Of a stretch of DNA of 64,000 nt, positions 33,608 through 42,346 are shown one piece after another. The stretch is taken from the NCBI GenBank assembly GCA_947489085.1, contig CANLCJ010000001.1, positions 62,001-126,000 of the forward strand, given 5' to 3'. The number at the start of each line of letters is the position of its first letter. Within the stretch, counting starts at the first letter, position 1. Position numbers and translations under genes: made by a program. Origin of the DNA: an uncultured Flavobacteriaceae bacterium (GTDB lineage Bacteria > Bacteroidota > Bacteroidia > Flavobacteriales > Flavobacteriaceae). The notes under the pieces are model-generated. The model made no database searches and was not told the DNA's origin. It saw only the letters and a list, made by a program, of their open reading frames with translations.

Positions 33608-35236
33608 ATGGCCGATAATTACGTATGTGATGGAGCAAAAATAGAATGTCAACTCTGTACCAAACCAGAAGGACAACTAAAAGTAACCTCTAATGAAATT
33701 AAGTTACAAGATAAATTATTTGCCAACTCTAAAGACAAAGAAAAGGTAAATCTTATTTTTCAAGGCAATTGTAAAAAAAGCTCTTTTCAATCATCTCCTT
33801 GTCAAGCCGTTATCACTACACAGAATTGGCAAAACACAGCGGATTTAATTGTACAGGATGCTCCAGCACTATTAGCAAGTTCAACCATAATGTGTGCTTA
33901 TGGTGGTACTGAAATTAAAATTACAGACGACCTCCAAAAAAGTGTCCTTACAGAACTTACTCCTAGTGATACCGACAGCATAACACCCGATTTTCAGCCT
34001 AAAATGCTTGTTCAAAGTGCTACTATAATACCTAAAAAGAAAACACAAACAACGCTAAAAAGGAGGATTCGTAATGCAGATGAAACCCAAGAAGATTGTT
34101 ACGCTATAGAAGAAATTGAAATTTTAGACCTAGATGAAGGCTCTGACAATAATGGAAAAGGCGGAACGAAAGAAGGAATGATTTATGGCAAAGAATACAA
34201 ACTAAAAGTTAAAAAATATTTTGATAACAAAAAACCAAAAGACTTAAAAATTATTAATTGGGAATACAGCTATAAAGCAGATGACGGCAAACTTATAATT
34301 GAATCTATTGAAGATAAAGGCGATGAAATTTCTTTTAAAGTTGATAATTTAGATTTATGTAAAAAAACAATAACATTTTATGCTTATATAGAGAGCAATG
34401 AAGATGAAGGAAAAATTAAAAAACACGTAATAACTTATCCTAAAATTATTTTTGTTAATGGGCATTGGAATAAAGTTGCTCATAAATTAGGAATGTCTCC
34501 AGGTATTCCTACCGAAGGTTACTGGGAATTTTTTACTAATAAGGATTATTTTGAGCAAAAAGCTAAGTCTTATTTTGGTGCTTATAATGCAGAGCCTGAA
34601 TATATTGATGGCTCAAGTTTATTGGGAATAGACCAAAGTGGAAATGAAAGAAAGAATAAAGGATACAACTATACTAAAGAAAACTACGAAAAATTCATAT
34701 ATGGATTAGGAAATGAATCTGTCTTTCTAATTTCTCATAGCGAAGGAGGAGCTTTTGCGGCAGGAATAGCTAAATATTTAATCGAAAAAGGATTAACAGT
34801 AAAAGAATCCATAATGTTGTCTGCTGATGAAGGTGATGAATTTTCTGTTGAAGGAAATTATCCTTGCTATCAAATAACAGCGGGATATTTATCTGAAAAA
34901 ATATTGTCTAGTAAAAAATATTTTAATGTTGATCCTGTTGTTGGCGATAATAAAATTAAAGGGATTACCAAATATGGTATATATATAGAAAATGCTGAAT
35001 TTGCTACAGTTCATGGAGCAACAATAAATTCAAAAGTGTTTTCATTAATTGAAATGCTTAAAAAAGTTAAAACACAGGAAGCATGGAATAGTAAAGGGCG
35101 AATAGTTTATGTTACTAACCCTAGAAATGATATTTGGTACAGAATTAATGACAAAATCATAGATAATAAAAGGATAGACTATTATCCTGATATTAATAAT
35201 GATATGATAACTCAAAAATATAAACCTAGAGAATGA
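33608..35236 (+). CDS. PAAR-like DUF4280 protein fused to a putative lipase (T6SS effector)
   Basis: 542 aa from ATG 33608, 2 nt after the previous stop. Residues 1-115 are a DUF4280/PAAR-like tip domain (MADNYVCDGAKIECQLC, SSPCQAVITTQ, SSTIMCAYGGTEIKI), which places the protein at the T6SS spike. A linker and beta-rich domain follow, then an alpha/beta-hydrolase-like region with S378 in LISHSEGGAFAAG, D407 in LSADEGDEF and H469 in ATVHGATI, a plausible Ser-Asp-His triad. It is probably a lipase effector acting on membrane lipids of competitors. The gene overlaps the next one by 4 nt (ATGA), the usual coupling of effector and immunity genes. Confidence 0.82.
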   Translation: MADNYVCDGAKIECQLCTKPEGQLKVTSNEIKLQDKLFANSKDKEKVNLIFQGNCKKSSFQSSPCQAVITTQNWQNTADLIVQDAPALLASSTIMCAYGGTEIKITDDLQKSVLTELTPSDTDSITPDFQPKMLVQSATIIPKKKTQTTLKRRIRNADETQEDCYAIEEIEILDLDEGSDNNGKGGTKEGMIYGKEYKLKVKKYFDNKKPKDLKIINWEYSYKADDGKLIIESIEDKGDEISFKVDNLDLCKKTITFYAYIESNEDEGKIKKHVITYPKIIFVNGHWNKVAHKLGMSPGIPTEGYWEFFTNKDYFEQKAKSYFGAYNAEPEYIDGSSLLGIDQSGNERKNKGYNYTKENYEKFIYGLGNESVFLISHSEGGAFAAGIAKYLIEKGLTVKESIMLSADEGDEFSVEGNYPCYQITAGYLSEKILSSKKYFNVDPVVGDNKIKGITKYGIYIENAEFATVHGATINSKVFSLIEMLKKVKTQEAWNSKGRIVYVTNPRNDIWYRINDKIIDNKRIDYYPDINNDMITQKYKPRE

Positions 35237-35691
35237 AAATAAATATTAAATGGTTGCTGATTTTTTTATTAATAGGAACAATACTTTTTTTTGCTCTTAA
35301 TCCATTTTATTGGTTAATGGCTTCTAGTGCAGAAAAACAACCTGAACTTACTAAAGCTGAAAGTTATTTTATAAGTAAATGGAAAAGTAATTGTGAGTGT
35401 GAAATTGAAAGGTTTTTTGAATTTTTAGATGATAAAAAAGAACTATTTAACTATAGCCTATCTTTTAAAGGAACAAGTAAAAACATTTTGAATAATAATG
35501 ATGATGATAAAATTACAAGAATAGTTTTAGATTCCATTTTAAACCAAAAAAAAGAACATTTACAAGAAATTGGAATTTATAGAAGATTTACGGAAAAAAT
35601 AGACAATACAATGTCTCGTGCTAGAACAAAATCAAGTTTGTATTCATATAATAAAGTTAAAGATTCCCTTATAAACATTACAAAAGAGTAG
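35233..35691 (+). CDS. Membrane-anchored small protein, candidate lipase immunity
   Basis: 152 aa with one N-terminal membrane segment (WLLIFLLIGTILFFALNPFYWL) and a helical, charged domain (SNCECEIERFFEFLDDKK). Topology suggests a periplasmic C-terminal domain, fitting protection against an effector that acts in the periplasm. No family recognised. The ATGA overlap with the DUF4280-lipase gene is the main evidence for an immunity role. Confidence 0.72.
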   Translation: MKINIKWLLIFLLIGTILFFALNPFYWLMASSAEKQPELTKAESYFISKWKSNCECEIERFFEFLDDKKELFNYSLSFKGTSKNILNNNDDDKITRIVLDSILNQKKEHLQEIGIYRRFTEKIDNTMSRARTKSSLYSYNKVKDSLINITKE

Positions 35692-35724
35692 TCTTGTGAA
35701 TATGTCTCTGGAAAATAAATCGAT

Positions 35725-36165
35725 ATGAAATACAAAACATTTATAACTTATAGTTTAAAATTATTTAAGGTAGAAATCTTTTTATTTTCATTTTTTATAC
35801 TAGTTGCCATTCTATTTAATATTGATACTAATGCACATAAATACTTTAATGAATCGGATATAATCTATAGTTTTCATGGCTTTTTTGCCTTATTAGCAAC
35901 GTTTTGCTTTGCTATATTCTTTTGGGTTTCTATTTGTTTTCCAATTTTATTGTTAGTACAATTAATAGTTTTAATTCGTGAAAAATATTTTAAACAGTAT
36001 TGGAAGCTATTTTTATTAATTACAATACTTTATCTATGTAGTCTAGTTGCTTGGTTTTCTTTACACTCAATAAATCAACGTAATTCTTTTTTAGAACGAA
36101 GAGAGCAAAGTCAACATAAGGTAAGTACAATAGAACATTATAATTTATTATTTTTTGAAAAGTAG
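35725..36165 (+). CDS. Small multipass membrane protein, unknown
   Basis: 146 aa with about three hydrophobic segments (EIFLFSFFILVAILF, FFALLATFCFAIFFWVSI, ILLLVQLIVLI, then LFLLITILYLCSLVAWF). AT-rich, with no recognised family. It follows the lipase immunity candidate by 33 nt and overlaps the next small membrane gene. It may be a second immunity protein or an unrelated passenger. Confidence 0.7.
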   Translation: MKYKTFITYSLKLFKVEIFLFSFFILVAILFNIDTNAHKYFNESDIIYSFHGFFALLATFCFAIFFWVSICFPILLLVQLIVLIREKYFKQYWKLFLLITILYLCSLVAWFSLHSINQRNSFLERREQSQHKVSTIEHYNLLFFEK

Positions 36166-36451
36166 CATATTACATATAGGTTTGATTATTTTGATGTATG
36201 GACTCTACGTTTATTTGTGGCTTTTAACATCTATTTCAAATAATAGAAATATGCACTATACTGATTCTGCTCTAGGGGTTGCGATTATGTTTATTTTTTC
36301 AATTCCCATATATTTTTTAATCCATGTATTTTTCATTTGGCGTTCAAAGAAAAAAGGATTGAAAAAGATATTGATTATTCATTTAACTGGAGTTACCCTT
36401 TTAATTATACAAATAGCAACATTTTTATTTAAAACAAACTTTTTAAGTTAA
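36155..36451 (+). CDS. Small membrane protein, unknown; start uncertain
   Basis: 98 aa from TTG 36155, which overlaps the previous gene by 11 nt; an ATG at 36194 would give 85 aa. Three hydrophobic segments (IGLIILMYGLYVYLWLL, LGVAIMFIFSIPIYFLIHVFF, IIHLTGVTLLIIQIATFLF). No family recognised. It ends 1 nt before the DUF6402 gene, so it is probably co-expressed with it. Confidence 0.65.
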   Translation: MKSSILHIGLIILMYGLYVYLWLLTSISNNRNMHYTDSALGVAIMFIFSIPIYFLIHVFFIWRSKKKGLKKILIIHLTGVTLLIIQIATFLFKTNFLS

Positions 36452-36452
36452 T

Positions 36453-37640
36453 ATGACATTACCCTTTGAACAAGACGAGTGGGTTACACTAATAAAATTA
36501 AGCGGAGAGGGCTTTACAGATTACTATATAAATGTTTATGGTAAAGACAACCTAAATGGTGGTAGTAAAGTGTTAATACATACATCAAAAAAATACACAC
36601 TTGGTAATAGTAATGAATTTGATATTGAGTATAAACTTACGGTAGATTACCTATTCTATAATGAAACGGCTAAACGTATTGCCAAAAACAGCTCTTTACC
36701 AACTCAAATAGAATTTATATTAGAGTTAGTTGTAACCGTAGAAAATGAGGACGGAGAAACAGCAACCGAACAAGAAGAAGTTGAGGAAAGTCTAATCGTT
36801 CATTTTGTAAGATATATACCTAGATTAATGAACATACTGGGCTTTTCTAATGGTGAAAGGTTACAGCGAATGTGGTTTAATAATGGTAATAATGTAGATA
36901 TGGATTCTGTTGCTCCCAAACTAGAAGCAGTTAGTTGGAGTTGGTTAATGTCTGAATCATCCACTGTAAAAGGCGATTATAAAAATTTTAAATCACGAAC
37001 ATGGTCGCACCTAAACGATAATATGTTTATAACAGGAAATAAAATTAGAGATTCCTTGAAAAATGAAATAAACAAAATGCTTAATGATGGTTTAGTAAAA
37101 TTGCCAACAAAAGATAACCCTAAAAGCGCCTTTGGAGTTATAGACACAAAAATAGTAACCAATAAGGGTGAAAAAATTCCAGAATTTGAAAAACACTATT
37201 TTAATAGTGAGCCTTTCGATGCTGGTATTGGGTCATTTGATTTAACATTACATTTTTTTAAAGAGGGTCTGGATGATTTTGTAGCAGCGATAGGCTCGTT
37301 TAAATTTCATGTTTTAGCTATTGGAGAACTTGAATATAAAGAAAGTCTTTTTTCGAATAGTATTAATATAAACATACAACAACTAGGGTTTTACGCAAAA
37401 GATAATTACGATTTTAAGCAAGAAAAAGAATCTTTAGGATTTTGGAAAATTATAAATAAAACCACCATAGAGGTTGAACGCGAACCTTCTAATAAAAACG
37501 GGTTTTATGCGGTAGAAAACAAACTTTATAGAGACTACAGAGATGCTCATACAGAGTATGAAGAAGGCTATAATTACCATCTATATTCTGATATTCATTA
37601 TGAAGATGTTGACTTAAATGTAACACTAAAAAGTGTATAA
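36453..37640 (+). CDS. DUF6402-family protein, putative T6SS-associated effector
   Basis: 395 aa, no signal peptide. The C-terminal two thirds carry patterns I associate with DUF6402: YIPRLMNILGFSNGERLQRMW near residue 125, and INIQQLGFYAKDNYDF followed by LGFWKI near 310-330. DUF6402 proteins occur mostly in T6SS loci of Proteobacteria, often next to PAAR or VgrG genes; their activity is not known to me. The N-terminal region (GFTDYYINVYGKDNL) is beta-rich. The next gene, 4 nt later, is a membrane-anchored small protein and a candidate immunity partner. Confidence 0.7.
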   Translation: MTLPFEQDEWVTLIKLSGEGFTDYYINVYGKDNLNGGSKVLIHTSKKYTLGNSNEFDIEYKLTVDYLFYNETAKRIAKNSSLPTQIEFILELVVTVENEDGETATEQEEVEESLIVHFVRYIPRLMNILGFSNGERLQRMWFNNGNNVDMDSVAPKLEAVSWSWLMSESSTVKGDYKNFKSRTWSHLNDNMFITGNKIRDSLKNEINKMLNDGLVKLPTKDNPKSAFGVIDTKIVTNKGEKIPEFEKHYFNSEPFDAGIGSFDLTLHFFKEGLDDFVAAIGSFKFHVLAIGELEYKESLFSNSININIQQLGFYAKDNYDFKQEKESLGFWKIINKTTIEVEREPSNKNGFYAVENKLYRDYRDAHTEYEEGYNYHLYSDIHYEDVDLNVTLKSV

Positions 37641-37644
37641 CTAA

Positions 37645-38025
37645 ATGAGTAAAAAAACGAAATATATATTATTAGCGGTATTTGCAGTGGGAGCAATAGC
37701 AGTTTTGTATGTAAAATTTAAACCAAAATTTTCATATTATAAAACAGAAAAAATTCCCAACACTAACTTACATGCTGTTATTTATCTTCAAGATAATTTT
37801 AAAAGCCTATCAATAGGCAGTAGCGATGGGGCTTATGCCTTGTCTTATATTGAGTTACAGGATTTAAAGGGCAACACTATAGCAAAGCAAAATTGGTTTA
37901 CCAGATGCGAAGTGCAAATAGGAGAACTCCGATTTAGTTTAGAAAAAAACAAACTATATTTTACTAAATTTAGCTACATAGATTTAACGGATTACAAATA
38001 CTATTGCTTTGGTAATGGAATGTAA
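37645..38025 (+). CDS. Membrane-anchored small protein, candidate immunity to the DUF6402 protein
   Basis: 126 aa. One N-terminal membrane segment (YILLAVFAVGAIAVLYV), then a soluble beta-rich domain (FSYYKTEKIPNTNLHAVIYL, GELRFSLEKNKLYFTKFSYI). It lies 4 nt after the DUF6402 gene and 12 nt before the M23 effector. Topology puts the domain in the periplasm. Immunity function is inferred from position. Confidence 0.7.
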   Translation: MSKKTKYILLAVFAVGAIAVLYVKFKPKFSYYKTEKIPNTNLHAVIYLQDNFKSLSIGSSDGAYALSYIELQDLKGNTIAKQNWFTRCEVQIGELRFSLEKNKLYFTKFSYIDLTDYKYYCFGNGM

Positions 38026-38037
38026 ATATTAAACATA

Positions 38038-40527
38038 ATGGCAGAACAAAAATTAATACCAAAAGAATTTATTAACGAGAGTTCTACAGTGTTTAGAAAC
38101 ACTAAAGAAATAAAAGCCGTATTAGATAAAATTAAGCGAGAGGTAGCTAATGCTAATTTTGTAACTCCTGTTAATAATAGTAAGCCACCTAAAAAGGACA
38201 CCTCAGGAACACACTTCCCGTTAACAGTACAAGGCCCAACAGAAATAAAAGCCAATACAGAAGCCGTTTATACAATAACCGAATACCAAAAAAACAAAAA
38301 GGCATCTACCCCCGAAGACGCCGATAAAAAATATTTTAAATGGGCGTTTTATATCGATGGTGTAAAAATAGAAAAAGGGCATATTAACTATTTAAGACTG
38401 TTTACGGTAAAACGAAAGGGAGCGGCTAAAGAAGAAAAACATGAGGACTTTATGGCTATTACAGATGCCAAAGCACGTACTGCGGAAATTGATGGAAAAG
38501 CCATATTGTTTAAGAAAAACGAAATAAAAGACGGCGTAGTTACCCTTACCGTAAAATTTTCCAAGTGGCTAGATGGGCATAACATACATATAGAAGCCTT
38601 TAGAAACAGCCCTGATTTAAACCCCAAAAAAGGCTATGTGGTAACCACAGCAGTAAAAGCCACCCCCGAAATAATAGAAGGCCATTGGGTAAACCACCAA
38701 CGCGAAACCATAACAGGCAAAACCGTAGGCTATAAAGATACCGTGTACATGTACCTAAAAACCTTAGGCATGAAAAACAAAAAAATAAGCACTGCACTCT
38801 GGGAAGAAGGTGTTACTTACATGGGCAGCTACCAAGGTAACGACAACGAATTGTGTATGAACGAAAACATACAATGGCAGTTAGACGCGCGAGACAGCTA
38901 CAAAAAACTAGAGCTCCCAGACCAAGACAACGAAGACTATAAAAAGCAACGCGAAGGCATCTGGGAAAGCGACCCCCTAGAACTCTATTTTGCCCTACCA
39001 AGCGAAAAACAAACCACAGGCTACCAAAACAAATTTGGGCAATTGCTATACCTAACCACCAAAGAACGCATTACCGATGCCTATTTTGCAAAACAAGACA
39101 AGCAAGAAGCCATTAAAGACGGCACTGTAAACCCCAAGCCAAAACCAAAACCCAAGCCAAACACACACATTGTAAAAGATAACGAAACTCTATCGCGTAT
39201 AGCACCAAAATACGGCATAAAATGGAAAAAGTTGGCAGACCACAACAACATTAAAGCCCCCTACTATCTTACCATAGGGCAAACATTAAAACTGCCCGAT
39301 AACGCCGTAATGCCCAAGAGTGAAACCACAAAAGCAAAAAAAACAGACCCTAAATCAGAAGCCAAAACCACCGAAAATAGCTATAAAAAAATAGACAAAG
39401 ACAACCTAGGCAACGAAGTGCACCTGGTTATAGAAACCGCAAATTTAAAAGGCAAAACCGTAAATATAGAACTGTTCGATAACGAAGGGCTAATGGCAAA
39501 AGATGCCGATACACCACTAAAACTACTTATGGGCGATACAGAGCTAACAAAACTAGAAAACATACCCATAGACGCCAAAACAAGTAAAGCCACTGTAAAA
39601 GTAAAACTACGCCCTAAAAGCGACGACGACTTTAAAAAACTAAAAGATAAGTTTAAAGTAAAAAACACCTATAAAAACAAGAACACAGGAAACGAAGAAC
39701 TGCTCTACCCAGACGACCATAACCTTAAAACCTGCCCCGACGATTATACCCTAGTGAAAACTGGCGAAGAAAAAATAGCCAAGCTTAATATAAAAGTAAC
39801 ATGCAAAGGCGAAGAAAAAGCCAATCATAAAGCTATTTTTGAGGAGTGTTTGGAGGTCGAAGTTGGGAAAGATTGGCGTCCACCAATTGATAATCCGCAA
39901 ATAACAATTTATACTGCTGGGGGCAATAAAAGGCCTTGGAGATCTGCCTTTGGTGATGTAAGACGTGATATTCGAAGTGCTGGGTTGAACCACAAAGGTT
40001 TAGATTTATTTGCAAATATAGGTACAAATGTTTTTGCTTGTTTACCAGGTATCGTCACCACCATTGGCTATCAATCTGGTGGAGCTGGACATTATATTAA
40101 AATTAAAGTATTAGACGATTATGTCGCTAAATTTCATCAATTAAGAAGAAACTATAGCCCTTATTACGTTAAGTCTATTAGAAGTTACGATAAAAGCAAA
40201 TATGATATTGACAATTTTCCAGATTTTATAGAGCAAGTTGGCGTTACAAATAGCACAGAAGTTCATTTTGTTTATATGCATTTAAAAAGCGGTAGTATCA
40301 ATGTTAAAAAAAACGAAACAATTTCAGAATCAGATTATAAGACCAAAGTGATAGCACAGACTGGAGATTCTGGAGCAAGTGAAACAAAAGGACCTCATTT
40401 ACATTTCGAAATTAGAGGTACAACATCTGGCTCAAGATTTAATCCTGCATATTACGTAAATTATAAAAATGAGACCGAATTAACTAATGCAGAAAGAAAA
40501 GTCCAAGATACTGCTGCAGGCAAATAG
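38038..40527 (+). CDS. LysM / M23 endopeptidase T6SS effector with exchangeable toxin end
   Basis: 829 aa without a signal peptide. Domain order: N-terminal Ig-like segments (about 55-200), a KP-rich linker (366-374), a LysM domain (376-422: IVKDNETLSRIA ... YYLTIGQTLKLP), a Lys/Glu-rich shaft domain (about 455-603), then an M23 metallopeptidase domain (604-829) with H652-x3-D656 and H787-L-H789, the zinc-binding pattern. It should cut peptidoglycan cross-links in target cells. Base and codon use change at about residue 603: the shaft prefers C-ending codons, the toxin end is AT-rich. A near-copy of the shaft end recurs downstream with a different toxin. An SH3b lipoprotein follows, 18 nt away. 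Confidence 0.85.
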   Translation: MAEQKLIPKEFINESSTVFRNTKEIKAVLDKIKREVANANFVTPVNNSKPPKKDTSGTHFPLTVQGPTEIKANTEAVYTITEYQKNKKASTPEDADKKYFKWAFYIDGVKIEKGHINYLRLFTVKRKGAAKEEKHEDFMAITDAKARTAEIDGKAILFKKNEIKDGVVTLTVKFSKWLDGHNIHIEAFRNSPDLNPKKGYVVTTAVKATPEIIEGHWVNHQRETITGKTVGYKDTVYMYLKTLGMKNKKISTALWEEGVTYMGSYQGNDNELCMNENIQWQLDARDSYKKLELPDQDNEDYKKQREGIWESDPLELYFALPSEKQTTGYQNKFGQLLYLTTKERITDAYFAKQDKQEAIKDGTVNPKPKPKPKPNTHIVKDNETLSRIAPKYGIKWKKLADHNNIKAPYYLTIGQTLKLPDNAVMPKSETTKAKKTDPKSEAKTTENSYKKIDKDNLGNEVHLVIETANLKGKTVNIELFDNEGLMAKDADTPLKLLMGDTELTKLENIPIDAKTSKATVKVKLRPKSDDDFKKLKDKFKVKNTYKNKNTGNEELLYPDDHNLKTCPDDYTLVKTGEEKIAKLNIKVTCKGEEKANHKAIFEECLEVEVGKDWRPPIDNPQITIYTAGGNKRPWRSAFGDVRRDIRSAGLNHKGLDLFANIGTNVFACLPGIVTTIGYQSGGAGHYIKIKVLDDYVAKFHQLRRNYSPYYVKSIRSYDKSKYDIDNFPDFIEQVGVTNSTEVHFVYMHLKSGSINVKKNETISESDYKTKVIAQTGDSGASETKGPHLHFEIRGTTSGSRFNPAYYVNYKNETELTNAERKVQDTAAGK
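39541..39846 (+). repeat. Shaft-end module of the M23 effector (copy 1)
   Basis: 306 bp matching 41467-41772 without any indel. Over the first 220 bp or so I count four mismatches; the last 80 bp are visibly less similar. It encodes residues 502-603, ending at the IFEE sequence where the toxin domain begins. Confidence 0.9.
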
Positions 40528-40545
40528 AAATAATACATTTATATT

Positions 40546-41427
40546 ATGATAAATAAAATTATCACTTTTTCAACTTCCTTATTTATATTTCTTTCATTCG
40601 GATGTAAAAGAAATATTCAAACAGAAAATACGAATAGAAGTTCAAAAATTATTACAACTATTCCTTCTTACTTCAATGAAGTAAAAGGATTTAAAATCAA
40701 TTCAAATTATAATTTAAAACAGCCGATACAAAAACTAAATTTGAAATATGAATCTTTTACTGTAAAATTAAATTATATAGCTGACAGAGCATATGTTTCT
40801 ATAAATAAGGAAAATAATACATTTCTCGATTGGAAACCAATTAATATAAACTTTAATTATGATGTTTCTTTTGAAGACACTGAAAAGGACATACATCTTT
40901 TGTTGCAAAAAAATAATTTTACAGAAGGATACTTATTGTTTCCTGCTCCTTCAAATGAGTCTGTAAAATATACTTTCTACTATTTTACCAGAGAAAAACT
41001 AGAATACATAGGAGAATATGAATATTATCCTTACAAAGAAGGAAGTTTTATCTATAATCAAAATAAACAAGAGCTATATATTTCATCCGATAAAGAATAT
41101 CAATTGACTAAAAAAGAAGTAATAGAAAAAAATAGTTTCTCAACAAAAGTTATAGAAAAAGATTTACAACTTATAGATGCATTGATTTCTAAAAATGATA
41201 AAGGAGAAGTTTTGGAAGTATATAATAAAGAAATTAATAAAGGCTCTATAGTTTCACCTCAAGTAGAAACCTATTTAAATGTAAGGTCTGCACCTAGTTC
41301 TAAAGGAGCTATCGTAGCAGAGGCCTATCCAAAAGATGCTTTAACGGTGTTAGAAGTTTTAGATGGTTGGCTAAAAGTAAGTTTAAGCGGTATAGAAGGC
41401 TATGTAAGTAGCGATTATGTGAAGTAG
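40546..41427 (+). CDS. SH3b-domain lipoprotein, candidate immunity to the M23 effector
   Basis: 293 aa. A lipoprotein signal (STSLFIFLSFGC) with lipobox Cys at residue 20, a central beta-rich domain and a C-terminal bacterial SH3b domain (VETYLNVRSAPSSKGAIVAE ... GWLKVSLSGIEGYVSSDYV). SH3b domains bind peptidoglycan or peptidase surfaces, so it could shield the wall or block the M23 domain; this is inference. It lies between the complete effector and the orphan cassette, so it is the natural immunity partner of the former. It ends with tandem stops TAG TAA, after which the orphan shaft frame begins. Confidence 0.75.
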   Translation: MINKIITFSTSLFIFLSFGCKRNIQTENTNRSSKIITTIPSYFNEVKGFKINSNYNLKQPIQKLNLKYESFTVKLNYIADRAYVSINKENNTFLDWKPININFNYDVSFEDTEKDIHLLLQKNNFTEGYLLFPAPSNESVKYTFYYFTREKLEYIGEYEYYPYKEGSFIYNQNKQELYISSDKEYQLTKKEVIEKNSFSTKVIEKDLQLIDALISKNDKGEVLEVYNKEINKGSIVSPQVETYLNVRSAPSSKGAIVAEAYPKDALTVLEVLDGWLKVSLSGIEGYVSSDYVK

Positions 41428-41466
41428 TAACGCTACACCTCATTAAAATTACTTAAATACAACGCA

Positions 41467-41772
41467 GAGCTAACACAACTAGAAAACATACCTATAGACG
41501 CCAAAACAAGTAAAGCCACTGTAAAAGTAAAACTACGCCCTAAAAGCGACGACGACTTTAAAAAACTAAAAGATAAGTTTAAAGTAAAAAACACCTATAC
41601 CAACAAGAACACAGGAAACGAAGAACTGCTCTACCCAGACGACCATAACCTTAAAACCTGCCCCGACGATTATACCCTAGTGAAAACTGGAGAACCAAAA
41701 ATCGCAAAACTTAATATAAAAGTAACGTGCAAGGGAGAGGAGAAATCGAATCATAAAGTTATTTTCGAAGAG
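41467..41772 (+). repeat. Shaft-end module joined to the orphan toxin (copy 2)
   Basis: Offset from copy 1 by exactly 1926 bp. The homology is weakly visible from about 41440 (TSLKLL versus TPLKLL in the effector). It stays in the same reading frame as the downstream toxin domain, so the frame is open from 41431 to 42336 but contains no ATG before the toxin. Confidence 0.9.
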
Positions 41773-42336
41773 CAAATGAAAGTGGTACTAGAAAGGAGAA
41801 AGTATAGGTGGGCTCATAGTGACTTTGCTAAACTCATAGGTAAATACGAATCAAGAAACAATTATAATTTATGCAACAAGACTAAAGGCGGTTTAAGTGT
41901 TGTAAAAAATTTAGTACTAAGTGATTTTACTTTAGGAGAGATACAAAAAAAGCAAAAAGATCGAGATCTATTTGCTGTTGGTCGTTATCAGATTATACCT
42001 ATAACCATGAAAGGAGCTGTTAAAAGTCTAAATCTAAAATCAAATATGCAATTTGATGAAGACTTGCAAGATCGAATATTTGAAGAATACTTGATAGATA
42101 TAAAAAGACCTAAAATCATAAATTATTTAGAAGGTAATGGTAGTATTGAAGACGCTATGTATTCAACAGCGAAAGAATGGGCTAGTGTAGCTGTTGAAAA
42201 AGGAAAAAATATTAGTAAAGGTCGAGTTGCTGTAGGAGGTCAATCTTATTATGTTGGAGATGGATTAAACAAGGCACATATCAGTACTGAAGAAATAAAA
42301 AAAGCCTTAACTAATTCAAAAAAGAATAATAATTAG
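41680..42336 (+). CDS. Orphan C-terminal toxin cassette, lysozyme-like
   Basis: 218 aa if started at GTG 41680, but the frame is really open from 41431 and starts with a shaft copy lacking an ATG, so it is probably a 5'-truncated effector tip, not an independently translated protein. After the shared IFEE junction comes a different domain with KYESRNNYN (E57 in this numbering as candidate catalytic Glu), FAVGRYQIIPITM and GSIEDAMYSTAKEWASVAVE, a pattern like lysozyme/lytic transglycosylase folds (ES ... GxxQxxPxT). It would cleave glycan strands, unlike the M23 domain of the main effector. Recombination through the 306-bp repeat would fuse it to the complete shaft. Confidence 0.7.
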   Translation: MKTGEPKIAKLNIKVTCKGEEKSNHKVIFEEQMKVVLERRKYRWAHSDFAKLIGKYESRNNYNLCNKTKGGLSVVKNLVLSDFTLGEIQKKQKDRDLFAVGRYQIIPITMKGAVKSLNLKSNMQFDEDLQDRIFEEYLIDIKRPKIINYLEGNGSIEDAMYSTAKEWASVAVEKGKNISKGRVAVGGQSYYVGDGLNKAHISTEEIKKALTNSKKNNN

Positions 42337-42346
42337 AAAGTTGATT

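Noticed and set aside
38388-40027. Several minus-strand frames of 62-95 codons
   Set aside because: All antisense to the M23 effector; no start context or family match.
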